DNA from: Desulfoglaeba alkanexedens ALDC
GTDB lineage: Bacteria > Desulfobacterota > Syntrophobacteria > Syntrophobacterales > DSM-9756
NCBI RefSeq assembly: GCF_005377625.1
Contig: NZ_CP040098.1
Coordinates: 1,054,001-1,118,000 of the forward strand
Length of the DNA stretch: 64,000 nt
Direction of reading: 5' to 3'
Position numbers and translations under genes: made by a program. Below the pieces are notes generated by a model. It did no database searches and was not told the DNA's origin. It worked only from the letters and a program-made list of their open reading frames with translations. Each line of letters begins with the position of its first letter. Position 1 is the stretch's first letter. Shown here one piece after another: positions 45,385-55,285 of this stretch.

Positions 45385-46437
45385 TCAGGCGGGACACACA
45401 CAGCTCGCCGTCATCATGGACACCACCCGGCGGATATCAATGTTGACCGGGCAAAACTGGACGCAGCGGCCGCAACCGACACAGGCCGGACCGTTACCGT
45501 ATTTATCGATATAATATTTAAATTTGTGCATGAACCGCTGCCGCACCCGCTGCAGCTTCTGAGGTCTCGGATTGTGGCCGGACCCGTGCAGCGTAAAGAG
45601 CGGAAACATACAGGAGTCCCAAAGGCGCAGACGCAGGCCTCGGTCCCCGTACACTTCGTCTTGGATGTCGAAGCACCAGCATGTAGGACAGAGAAAGGTG
45701 CAGGTCCCACAGTTGATGCAGGCGAACTCGATTTCGTCCCAAAACGCTTGGTTGAACAATTCATTGGTCTCCCGCTCGGCGAGCGGCGCCGTATCGAAAG
45801 GCCGGCTGATACGCTTTTCGGCCCTTTCCTTGATCTGCGCCACTTCTTGTTCGAGAGCCTCGGTCACCGGTTCCCCGGAATGCCAGGCACCGAGCAGGCC
45901 CTTTCCGGCGTCCGTTACGGCTTCCGCCACAAAACCGTCGGCGGTCTTCACCAGCAGTACATCCAACGCCGAAGGATCCGCCGGGCCCGTTCCCACCGCC
46001 GTGCAAAAACAGGTTTCACACGGTTCGTTGCAGGCCAGCCCCACAAGCAACGTCCCTCGACGGCGCCCCACCCACCACGGGTCCTTGAATTCCCGGGTGT
46101 CGAAATTCACGTCCAGGAGCTGAAACGCCTTGGCGTCGCACGGCCGGATCCCCAAGATCAAGCGTCCGTCCATCTCTTTCGGAATTTCTTTGAGGATCCC
46201 CGCCTCCGGATCGTCTTTGGCCAAGGAAAAACTGAACATCCGCTCCGCCTGCGGATGCATCAGGCACTTCGGGGAAAGCCGGGTGTTTTTGAAATCCAGA
46301 TCCAGGGCACCCGGTTCCTCGATCCTTTCGAACTGGTGGTACGGCCCCTTGTTGACCGGCCCGAACACTCGGTAATGGGCGATCAGGTGGTCCACAAAAT
46401 CCGAGAATCGATCGCTGTCCAGGAAAATCTTCGCCAT
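45385..46437 (-). CDS. FlxB-like iron-sulfur protein
   Basis: 350 residues, resembling AsrA-type ferredoxins. Early residues show the coupling motif GIRPCDAKAFQLLDV and EPCETCFCTAVG; C-terminal clusters are in CINCGTCTFLCPTCWCFD and CVGCGRCVQFCPVNID. Probably passes electrons between FlxA and FlxC. The ATG at 46437 has GAGGATGG upstream; a start at 46461 would overlap the flxC stop. Confidence 0.83.
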   Translation of the reverse strand: MAKIFLDSDRFSDFVDHLIAHYRVFGPVNKGPYHQFERIEEPGALDLDFKNTRLSPKCLMHPQAERMFSFSLAKDDPEAGILKEIPKEMDGRLILGIRPCDAKAFQLLDVNFDTREFKDPWWVGRRRGTLLVGLACNEPCETCFCTAVGTGPADPSALDVLLVKTADGFVAEAVTDAGKGLLGAWHSGEPVTEALEQEVAQIKERAEKRISRPFDTAPLAERETNELFNQAFWDEIEFACINCGTCTFLCPTCWCFDIQDEVYGDRGLRLRLWDSCMFPLFTLHGSGHNPRPQKLQRVRQRFMHKFKYYIDKYGNGPACVGCGRCVQFCPVNIDIRRVVSMMTASCVCPA

Positions 46438-46464
46438 GAGACCATCCTCGATACGCGTCAACGT

Positions 46465-47418
46465 CTATTTAATGATGAAGGGCTCGGGATCGTCGGGCCG
46501 ATATGCGTCCAGCGGCGGCCGTTCATCCTGGACCACTCCCGCTTCGTAGCCATAGAGTTCCAATATGTCCTTTTCCAGCTTCTTGGTGAACTGACGCACC
46601 CGGATCCCCATCGGACAGGCCCGTTCACAGGCCCCGCAGTCCGTGCACCGGCCCGCCACGTGAAAGGCCCGAAGAAGGTGAAAGGTTCGAGTGTCCGTTG
46701 GGTCGATGGTTTTCCCCATCCATTGCGGGCGGGACTCATCGACAAAGCACGTGGGACAGTAACACACCGGGCAGGCGTTCCGGCAGGCGTAGCAACGGAT
46801 GCACGGAGCAATAAGCTCTTCGAAATACCGCCATTTCGCTTCCGGATCCAGGGCTTCCACGCGCCGGACGTCCTCGTACCGGTCGACATTCGTCTGTTCC
46901 GCCACCAGATCTCCCAGCAGTTCGTCGTAGATCACCGGGTTGCGATGGGTGCAGATGGCGCAGTTATCCTGGAGATAGTCTTTGCGAGGGAGCGCGAGGT
47001 CCCAGCCGCGCCCGGAAACCTTGATCTCATCGGCCGTTTCCTCCACATGGAGCGGCTCCCGCCCGTCGCACGCCGCCAGAATCCTTCGACGATCAATCAT
47101 CCCTTGGCACGGCGCTCCGAGCACATAGACCTGTTCCCGCTCGATCTGGTGTTCAAGAAGGTGCACGACGATGTTCCGGCTGTCGCAGCCCTTGGCCACC
47201 ACCGCCACCCGGTCCGGACGCTTCACCAGATAGTTGGCCAGGTTGATCCCGCAATTCCCGTCCCACCACAGCTGGTTTACATGCTCCACGTGCCGGATGA
47301 AAGCGGGCTCGTTCATGAGCGGGATCGTCCCCTTGCGAAACCCGATCACGCCGTCCACCCGCTTTTCCGAAAGCAACCGGTGAGCCGCCTCCCGTATCCG
47401 TTCCGTGTAGTTGAACAT
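46465..47418 (-). CDS. FlxC-like iron-sulfur protein
   Basis: 317 residues. An N-terminal F420/hydrogenase-beta-like part (WWDGNCGINLANYLV, GCDSRNIVVHLLEHQ) is followed by CIRCYACRNACPVCYCPTC and CTDCGACERACPMGIRVR. It carries two [4Fe-4S] clusters. It starts right after flxD; the stop and start regions abut (47418/47419). Confidence 0.83.
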   Translation of the reverse strand: MFNYTERIREAAHRLLSEKRVDGVIGFRKGTIPLMNEPAFIRHVEHVNQLWWDGNCGINLANYLVKRPDRVAVVAKGCDSRNIVVHLLEHQIEREQVYVLGAPCQGMIDRRRILAACDGREPLHVEETADEIKVSGRGWDLALPRKDYLQDNCAICTHRNPVIYDELLGDLVAEQTNVDRYEDVRRVEALDPEAKWRYFEELIAPCIRCYACRNACPVCYCPTCFVDESRPQWMGKTIDPTDTRTFHLLRAFHVAGRCTDCGACERACPMGIRVRQFTKKLEKDILELYGYEAGVVQDERPPLDAYRPDDPEPFIIK

Positions 47419-47850
47419 CTATGCCACCTCAGCTTCCTTTTTCACGAAATGCGTGGCCGGCCCCACAGCTTTCACGGCTTCAACCACATCGGTTGCGGTC
47501 TTTGCGAATTTGGACCCTTCCGCCGAAGATATCCAGGAAAAATGGAGCCGCCCGGGTTCGATCCCCGTGTGCTCGAGAAGCGTCTTCAGCAGGGCGAATT
47601 TTCGCCTCGCGTAGTAATTGCCTTCTATGTAATGGCAGTCTCCGGGATGACACCCGGAAACCCATACTCCATCGGCCCCATGACGAAACGCCGCCAGGAT
47701 GAACTTGGGGTTGATCCGACCCGAACAGGGGACCCGGATCACCCGGATGTTCACCGGATACTGCAGCCGGCTCACGCCCGCCAGGTCCGCCGCGCCGTAG
47801 GAACACCAATTACAAAGGAATGCCACGATTTTCGGTTCCCACTCAGCCAT
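47419..47850 (-). CDS. FlxD/MvhD-like delta subunit
   Basis: 143 residues of the MvhD family with [2Fe-2S] ligands in FLCNWCSYGAADLAG, RVPCSGRINPKF and GCHPGDCHYIEG. In methanogens MvhD links hydrogenase to HdrA; here it should link Flx to HdrA. All expected ligands are cysteine, none selenocysteine. The ATG at 47850 has GGGAG upstream; a GTG at 47859 also exists. It is 97 bp after hdrA. Confidence 0.88.
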   Translation of the reverse strand: MAEWEPKIVAFLCNWCSYGAADLAGVSRLQYPVNIRVIRVPCSGRINPKFILAAFRHGADGVWVSGCHPGDCHYIEGNYYARRKFALLKTLLEHTGIEPGRLHFSWISSAEGSKFAKTATDVVEAVKAVGPATHFVKKEAEVA

Positions 47851-47947
47851 CGGTTCCACTCCCTCATGAGCCTTTGACGCCCCCCACGCCGCCTTCAGCC
47901 TGGGGCTTCTCGCGTCTATTCCCGCTGAAAGTCCGCTCTTTCACACG

Positions 47948-50900
47948 TCAGACACTCTCGATCATGGAAAAGATCTGCGCATCGTCGAAACCCTGGAGCC
48001 GGATCGCCCCCGATCGGCACGACGCGACGCAGAGCCCGCAGCCCTTGCAGAGCGCCGGGTTGATTTCCGCCTTGCCTTTGTCGTTGAACCGCGGTGCCGA
48101 ATAGGGACAGATGTTCACGCAGGTCCCGCAGCCGCTGCAAAGGATTGGACTGGTCTGAGCGACGTTGCCGCTGAAACGGACGGTATCCCGGGCGAGAAAC
48201 GTGGACGCCCGGGCCGCGGCCGCCTGAGCCTGCGCCACGCTCTCGTCGATGGGCTTTGGATAGTGCGCCAGGCCGCAGAGGAACACCCCGTCGGTAGCGA
48301 AATCCACCGGCCGCAGTTTGGCGTGGGCTTCGATCAGGAAGCCTTCTTCGTTGATGGGAACCTTGAAAAGCTGAGCCAATGCCTCGTCGGCGTTGGGAAG
48401 GATGGCGGTCGCCAGCGTCAGCAGGTCCGGCTGGAGCACGATCGGGCGCCGCAGCACGTGATCCATCACCGTCACCTGAAGCCTCCCGTCCACTACTTCG
48501 ACTTTGGGTTTGCTTTCCAGTTCGTAGCGGATGAACAACACTCCCGCCCGGCGCGCCTCCATGTACAGCTTTTCCCGTTCGCCGTAGCTTCGCATGTCGC
48601 GGTAGAGGACATAGACATCGCTTTCGGGATTTCGGCGCTTTAGTTCGAGTGCGCTCTGAAGCGAATGGGTGCAGCACACCCGGCTGCAGTAAGGCCGCTC
48701 CGGTTCCCGGGATCCCACGCACTGGATGAAGACCGCGGTCGATACTTCACGAAGCTTCGGGTCGTCTTCACGGAACCTTCGGTCCAGTTCCTGGTGGGTA
48801 AGAATCCTTGGATCCTGACCGTAAAGGTATTCAGAAGGCTGGAATTCCCGGCCGCCCGTCGCCACGATGGCGACACCGTGTTCCACCTCGCACGGCCCGT
48901 CGCTGGTTTCGATAACCGTCTTGAAATTTCCGACGAAGCCTTCCACTTTGGCAACGCAGCTCGAAAGATGAACCGTGATCAGGGGATGTGCTTTGACCGC
49001 TGCGGAAAGCTCCTGGACGTAGGCGGAAACGTCTTCCCCTTGCCACGTCCGGTATAGGTTCAACGCTTGGCCTCCGAGAACATCGCTTCGCTCCACCAGT
49101 TCCACCGGGTATCCCTGGTCCGCGAGCGCCCTCGCCGCCACCATACCCGCGATGCCGCCGCCGATCACCAGGGCCCGCCGTGTCACCGATAGTTCCGGTT
49201 CGGAAAGCGGCTCCAGTAGAACCACCTTCGAAACCGCCATGCGCACGAGATCCTTGGCCTTTTCGGTGGCCCTCGCCGGGTCGAACCCATGCACCCAGGA
49301 ATCCTGGTTTCGGATGTTGGCCATTTCAAAGAGGTATTTGTTGAGTCCGGCCTCCTCCAGGGTTTCCTGGAAAAGCGGCTCGTGGGTCCTCGGCGTGCAC
49401 GCCGCCACCACGATCCGGTTCAATCGGTGTTCCCGGATGGCATCTTTGAGGATCTCCTGGGTATCCTGGGAACAGGTGTAGAGGTTGTCCGCCACGTACT
49501 CCACGTAAGGAAGCGTTTTAGCGTAATCGCGAACCGCTTTCACATCCACCACGCCGCTGATGTTGATGCCGCAGTGGCAGACGAAAACCCCCACCCTCGG
49601 CGGTTCGCCGTAGACGTTCCGCTGGGCCGGCGTTTCCTTTTCGCGCACCAGCGTCCCTCGGGCCGGCGCCAGAAGGCTTCCCACCGCCGCCGCCGCCGCA
49701 CTGGCCTCCATGACCGATTGCGGAATGTCCTTGGGAGCCTGAAACGCCCCGCAGACAAACACTCCGGGACGGCTGCTTTCCACCGGCGTAAAGGAAGAAT
49801 GCACGGCGAAGGCGTCGTCGTTGAGGCGCAGCTTCAGCCGTTCCGCCAATTCTTTTGCGGCCCGGGTCGTCTCCAGCCCCACCGACAGAACCACCATGTC
49901 GAACGCTTCGCTTTGAACTTCCCCGGACTCGGTCACATAGGTGATCTCCAGGTCGCCGCCGCTTCCCGGAACTTCTTCCACGCTATGGACCCGGGAACGA
50001 ACGAAACGAACCCCGTGTTCATTCCGGGCCCGGTTGTAGTACTTTTCGAAGTCCTTGCCGTGGGTCCGCATATCCATGAAAAAGATCGCCGCATCCAAGT
50101 CTTTGCCGGCATGCTCCTTGGCGATCACCGCTTCCTTGATGGCGTACATGCAGCAAACCGCCGAACAGTACCCGTGGTCGCAGTGATGGATGTCGCGGGA
50201 ACCGACGCACTGGAACCAGGCGATCTTCTTCGGTTCCTTGTGATCGGACGGCCGTTCCACGTGACCCATGGTCGGACCCGACGCCGAAAGCAGCCGTTCG
50301 AATTCCATGGATGTCACTACATTGTCGAACTTGCTGTAGGCGTAGGTGTCATAACTTCCCGGATCGAAAGGTTGAAAGCCGGGGGCCACCACCACGGCGC
50401 CCACTTCGATGTGCCGTTCGCGAGGTTGGTCTTCATGGATCACCGCATCGGCAAGACACGCCGCCACGCACCGGTAGCACTCGGAACAGACGCCGCAGGC
50501 AAGGCACCGCTTCGCGTCCTGGAGCACCTGATCCTTGTTGAAGCCCAGCATGACTTCATTGAAATTATTGATGCGCTCCGCCGGTTCCAGCCGGGGCATC
50601 CGTTGGCGGGGTATTCGGTCGTAGCCTTCCGTTCGAACATCCTGGACCGCCTGCCATTCCTTTTCACGGCCCTCCCGCAGATCCACACCGCGAAGGAACC
50701 GGTCGATGGATACAGCCGCCTGCTTTCCGGCCGCAATGGCCTCAATCACCGTCTTGGGACCGGTCACGGCGTCCCCGCCGGCGAAGATGTCCGGATCGTC
50801 GGACTGAAGCGTCAGCGGGTCCACCCGCATCGTCCCCCAATCGCTCAAAGTGCAGGCGCATTCCGGGGTGAGGCACGCCCAATCGGTTTCCTGGCCGATG

Positions 50901-52381
50901 GCCGGAATCACCGCATCCACTTCGATCACGAACTCGGAACCAGGGACCGGCACCGGCCGCCGCCGCCCGCTGGCGTCCGGTTCCCCCAGGGCCATCTTCA
51001 CGCATTCGATGGCTTTAACCCGGCCGTTTTCCCCGATGATCCGGGTCGGGTTGGTAAGCGTTAGGATTTCGATCCCTTCTTCCTGGCACTCTTCGATTTC
51101 TTCCTCGCTGGCCGGCATCTCTTCGAAGCTTCGCCGATAGATCACGAAGGGCTTCTTGGATCCCGTCCGAAGCGCCGTGCGCACCGCATCCATGGCGACG
51201 TTTCCGCCGCCGACGACCGCCACCCGATCCCCCAGGGCGATCCTTCGGCCCAGGTTCACTTCCCGAAGGAACTCCACCCCCGGGAACACTCCATCCAGAT
51301 CCTCGCCTTCAATCCCCAGCGCCTTGCATTCGTGGGCCCCGATCCCGATAAAGACCGCCTTGTAACCCTGTTCCCGAAGCTGGGCGATGGTGACGTCTTT
51401 GCCGATTTCCACACCGGTTTTGAAGGCCACCCCCATGTCCCGGATGACCTGGATTTCCGCTTCGATTATGTCCCGCGGAAGCCGGTAGGCGGGGATGCCT
51501 ACGGTGAGCATGCCGCCGAGCACCGGAAGCCTTTCGAAGACGGTCACCGAGTAGCCTTCGATGGCGAGGTAATAGGCGCAGGTCAGTCCTGCGGGACCCG
51601 ACCCGATGACGGCCACCTTCTCATCACGCTTGGGCTTCAGTTGGGGCACGTAGCTGGTTTCGGCGTTCAGATCCAAGTCCGCCACGTAACGCTTGATGAA
51701 CTTGATCGCAACCGGATCATCCACCCGCCCGCGCATGCATGCCGATTCGCACGGATGATGGCAGACTCGGCCGCAAATGGCGGGAAGCGGGTTTTCTTCC
51801 TTGATGAGCTGCAGCGCTTCGGCGAAACGTCCTTCCGCCGCCAACGCCACGTAGCCTTGGACGGAGATGTGAGCGGGGCACGCGACCTTGCACGGAGACG
51901 TCCCGCGCTTTTCGATGGCGAAGGCGCCGGGAACCGCCTGAGCGTACCGTCGGTACGCCGCCCGCCGCTCGCTCAGCCCCATATCGAATTCGTTTTTAAC
52001 CACCACCGGGCACACTCGAGCGCATTCCCCGCAGCCCGTACACTTGTCCAAATCAATAAAACGGGGCTTCTCGAAAACCTTCACCTTGAAGTTTCCCGGT
52101 TCGCCCGTTATTTCTTGGACTTCGCTCAGCGTGAGCAACTCGATATTCAAATGCCGGCCGACCTCGACCAGTTTCGGCGAGATAATTCACATGGCGCAGT
52201 CGTTGGTGGGAAAGGTCTTGTCCAACTGAGCCATAACGCCCCCGATGGACGATTCCTTTTCCACCAGGTAGACGTAATAGCCCATCTCCGCCAGATCCAG
52301 CGCCGATTGCATCCCGGCGATGCCGCCGCCGACCACCATCACGGAACCGATCACCGGTCCCTTGTCGCCCGTCGCATTCAT
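47948..52381 (-). CDS. HdrA with selenocysteine and GltD-like insertion (large HdrA)
   Basis: Flavin-bifurcating heterodisulfide reductase A-type protein of 1477 residues when the TGA at 52189-52187 is read as selenocysteine 65. Read as a stop, it would split into a 64-residue fragment and a frame that begins with a false TTG. The sequence around it, FPTNDCAM[12 protein letters not shown], matches the FAD-proximal CxxC/U motif of HdrA. Modules: first HdrA ([15 protein letters not shown] near residue 20; ferredoxin [12 protein letters not shown] near 114); a GltD/NfnB-like insert (about 160-640, with [15 protein letters not shown] near 255); rest of HdrA (CVGSRD...CSAVCC near 735); second HdrA-like half (from about 930, [15 protein letters not shown] near 1078, CSRVCC near 1235); two C-terminal ferredoxin clusters ([23 protein letters not shown]). 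ATG at 52381 with GAGGAGA upstream. Confidence 0.9.
52157..52189 (-). promoter_or_regulatory. Candidate bacterial SECIS element at the hdrA TGA
   Basis: Immediately after the TGA (52189-52187) the mRNA can form a hairpin: GCCGA (52178-52174) with TCGGC (52161-52157), then an inner CT/AG pair, and a GGTCG apical loop (52169-52165). The loop begins 17 bases after the TGA. A GGUC loop at this distance is like that of fdhF. Fold strength was not computed. Confidence 0.7.
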
Positions 52382-52525
52382 CAAAGGTCTCCTCGCAATC
52401 CCGATCTGAAATCCACCCACGGCGAGAAATCCCCGCTCCGGCCATTCCAGGAAAGTAACTGTTCTCTACGCCTGATCAAACAATGCCACAGACAGGTCTT
52501 CTGCCAGAAAACGAGTATCGGTCTG

Positions 52526-52554
52526 CTTATAAAGCACTCCACCTATCGAGTCAA
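52526..52554 (-). promoter_or_regulatory. Promoter of the hdrA-flx operon
   Basis: On the minus strand TTGACT (52554-52549) and TATAAG (52531-52526) are separated by 17 bases, about 145 bp before the hdrA start. Both boxes have five of six consensus matches. The gap 52382-52851 holds this, the inverted repeat at 52685, and no gene. Confidence 0.75.
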
Positions 52555-52684
52555 GCCAAGCTCGTCCGCTTGTGCACTCACCTCCGATTCCCGCTCGGCT
52601 ACGTATCTTCTCAACAAATCGGGGTGACTGATTTTTTGCAGCAAGGTAACGGACTCCGGCTCCCGGATCGGGGTCCGGGACAGG

Positions 52685-52733
52685 TTTCGCCGGAATGACT
52701 GGGGGGTTGGGTTGTTTCGTCATTCCGGCGAAA
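52685..52733. repeat. Inverted repeat TTTCGCCGGAATGAC
   Basis: A perfect 15-bp inverted repeat (52685-52699 and 52719-52733) with a 19-base spacer. It is a common intergenic hairpin type and lies between hdrA and the ZraP-like gene. Confidence 0.85.
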
Positions 52734-52851
52734 GGCCGAATCCAGACGCTTTATCTTCAGTTATTGAAAGGAGACGAAATAGGACGAGGGCAAACCGGGA
52801 GCTCCATCGCTCCCGATCCACCCAAAGCCGATCCGTAGGCCCCGCCGGCCG

Positions 52852-53268
52852 TTACTGGGTTTGCTGCGGCGCCCCTTGGCCGCCGCCCCACCACGGACAA
52901 CCCGGACCCATACCGTAGTGGCGCCCCCTCATGCCGCGGCCGTAACCGCCGCGGAAGCCGGCGTCCTCGGCCATCTGCCAAAGCTGTTGTCGCAACTCGT
53001 GGATTTCCTTGGTCAAGACCCCGATCTCAGCGGGATCGGAATCCGGCTGGTTCACCAGTTCATACCGCTGCTGTTGCTTTTCATAGAGCGACTGGCGAAG
53101 GGGTGCCGTTTCTTCGGCAAAGCGCCGACCTTCCGGGGTATCCGTCATCCAGCAGCTCCCCGGCCCCATGTGATAACCCCCTCCACCGTAAGGCCCTTGG
53201 GCACCAGCCTGAGCGCCCACAAAACCAACCAAAGCCACCAGTCCCAAGATCATGAGCACCTTCTTCAT
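52852..53268 (-). CDS. Periplasmic ZraP/Spy-like metal-binding protein
   Basis: 138 residues. A signal peptide (MKKVLMILGLVALVGFVGAQ, cleavage after AQA at about residue 24) sends it to the periplasm. The middle is a helical hairpin (PLRQSLYEKQQQRYELVNQP...KEIHELRQQLWQM), and both ends are rich in Gly, His and Trp (GGGGYHMGPGSCW, YGMGPGCPWWGG). This fits ZraP-type zinc-binding chaperones. The ATG at 53268 has AAGGAGA upstream. The gap to 53640 shows only a short REP-type unit near 53605. Confidence 0.82.
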   Translation of the reverse strand: MKKVLMILGLVALVGFVGAQAGAQGPYGGGGYHMGPGSCWMTDTPEGRRFAEETAPLRQSLYEKQQQRYELVNQPDSDPAEIGVLTKEIHELRQQLWQMAEDAGFRGGYGRGMRGRHYGMGPGCPWWGGGQGAPQQTQ

Positions 53269-53679
53269 CACTTTTCTCCTTCCTCGTTTTTAGGAGTTTT
53301 CCTTTTCGGCCCTTTTCGGGTGCCGACAACGTTTGGCCCTACCTTGAGGCACATCCCGTGCCAAAGCCCGCTATGAACGCCTATCCATACGATCTCGTTG
53401 CCCTTTTCAGGATACCCCCCCTTCGCTGTCGCGAGAAGGGTGCCCGCACATGGATAATAATTACCCGGCATACCGAGAAAGGCGAAGCCCCTCCGGGTTC
53501 TTCTTATCCATGGCGGCCGATAAACGAAAATCGTCGACTTCCCGATGTTAAGAGCCTGTCCAAAAACAAGCTCATCAAAGTGGGTTCCGGGTTCCGGGTT
53601 CCTGTGGGAGCGGCGCCCTCGCCGCGATGAACAAATCCCAATGCCCCGCCCTATCGGCCCGGTTTTCCGTTATCGGACG

Positions 53680-54225
53680 CGATTGGGGCTTGCAATCGTC
53701 TACAGTATAGTGAAAAACCATGGGGGGCTGATCACCTGCCGAAGCACCTGGAGACAAGGAACCACCTTCGAAATCTTCTTTCCGGCGTCGAAGGAAAGGT
53801 CGAAAGCAGCCATGGCATCTGCATCCGAAGGATCTGATTTTCAAGGACAATTGGAAACCGTGCTGCTGGTTGACGACGAAGAGAGCCTCTTGGAAGTCAG
53901 CCAGCACATGCTGGAAGCCAGCGGCTATCGGACCCTCGCCGCGCGAAGCGGCGAAGAGGCGTTATCCCTTTTCGAAAAGGAAGGCTCCGGCATCGACGTG
54001 GTCCTCCTGGACCTCAACATGCCCGGCATGGGTGGCGCCCGGTGCCTGGAGGAAATCCTTCGGAAGGACCCCGGAGCCCGGATCATCGTTTCCACAGGCT
54101 ACCTGGACGAACAGCAGATGCGGGGACTGCTTCAGACCGGCGCCGTGGGTTTTGTGGTCAAGCCTTACAAGTTCAAGGCCCTCCTCCAGCAGATCCGGGC
54201 CGTACTGGAAGATCGGCGGCGTTGA
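53680..54225 (+). pseudogene. 3' remnant of a hybrid histidine kinase with receiver domain
   Basis: The frame starts inside the kinase ATPase domain: LGLAIVYSIVKNHGGLITC is the G2-box region, followed by a complete receiver domain with TVLLVDDEESLLEVSQHM, VVLLDLNMPGMGG (phospho-Asp), IIVSTGY and VKPYK. The N-terminal sensor, dimerisation domain and N box are missing; the sequence before 53680 is a REP-like repeat (near 53605). It is probably a truncated gene, although a receiver-only protein might start internally. A second, more decayed copy is at 56311-56683. Confidence 0.75.
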
Positions 54226-54826
54226 CTTCAGCGCGGACCATGTTGCCGAAATGGCCTTTTGCCGGTAGAGTGGTTAAAACGGCAACAGAAATCCGCAAGA
54301 CGCGTTTCCTATTTCGTTTTCCGTTACGAAACCGACAGGAAACCTCGCTTGGCAAACCTGTCTGTTCTACTTCACATCTCCGACCGGGACAAATAGACGT
54401 CAATTTTCCGTCTTATCGAACACTTCATTCAGACGGTACCTGCAAAGGATCTGCAGATCATCGTTTTGGCGGATGTCTTCGCGGGTGCCAAATCCATCGC
54501 CTGCAATCAGACGCTCCGGCAGCAGATGATCGATTTCACCGCGGCGTGCCATCGCATCCTCATCTGCGAAGAATAGCTCCGCTGCGTCAACATCAAGCCG
54601 GAAGCCCTCCCCGACTTCGTACACCCCGTCTCCAACGGCCTCCAGGAAATCCTCACCCGCACCACCCAAGCCTACCGGTACATCAAGGTGTGAATCTCCA
54701 AGGAATGATCCCACGATCTTTGAACAGAGGGGTTCAAAGCGATCTTCCCCTCAACAAGTCCCATCCCGATCTTCGGGGAAATCACAATGATGATTCGGGA
54801 GGTCATTGAATGCCTTTGAGGTGCGG
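54226..54826. other. Gene-poor gap, possible decayed ORF
   Basis: The plus strand has a reading frame at about 54410-54700 interrupted by stops (TAG near 54575, TGA near 54690). Short segments such as LQIIVLADVFAGAKSIAC look coding, but I cannot identify the gene. No RNA gene or repeat family seen here. Confidence 0.35.
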
Positions 54827-55285
54827 CTAGAGCCCTTCGTCCAGGCGATCGGGGTGGCACCGGAACCAGTCCTTGAGGCTCCTCAGGACCCGCTCCACAT
54901 CTTTCAGATGTTCCGTGCAGATCTGGTACAGTTCTTCGTGGGTCACTTCATGGTAGAAATGAACAAGCCGGTTTCGGTAGCCCGCCAGTGTTTGAAGAAG
55001 ATCGGATTCCGGCGGAGCAAGCACACCGCACGCAGCCAATTGCCGAGCAATTTCCTTGTATTCGCTGGCCCCCACGGCGAAGCCTTTGGCGAGGATGTGA
55101 CGGCCCAAGTCCAGCAGCGCCTCCAGGGCTCGCCGAAGACAGGATTCGGCTGCCCACACGTTTCTTCTGTCGGCGAAAAATGCCTCCCGGGATTCCAGGG
55201 GGAGGAGGCGGATTTCGCCGATCATCTTTTCAATCCAATGAATGCGGTCGGCGATGATTCGCTGCGAAAGGGTCCCCTCGGTCAT
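54827..55285 (-). CDS. HEPN-family (HepT-like) toxin
   Basis: 152 residues, all-helical HEPN domain. The RNase motif Rx4HxY is present in YRNRLVHFYHEV (about residues 107-118). AESCLRRALEALLDLGRHIL is the N-terminal core helix. Known HepT proteins are RNA-cleaving toxins inhibited by an adjacent MNT nucleotidyltransferase, which often modifies the HEPN tyrosine. It overlaps the MNT gene by 4 bp. Confidence 0.88.
   Translation of the reverse strand: MTEGTLSQRIIADRIHWIEKMIGEIRLLPLESREAFFADRRNVWAAESCLRRALEALLDLGRHILAKGFAVGASEYKEIARQLAACGVLAPPESDLLQTLAGYRNRLVHFYHEVTHEELYQICTEHLKDVERVLRSLKDWFRCHPDRLDEGL

Noticed and set aside
45055-47877. 940-residue plus-strand frame over flxABCD
   Set aside because: Antisense shadow spanning several real genes and their junctions; composition is typical of reversed codons.
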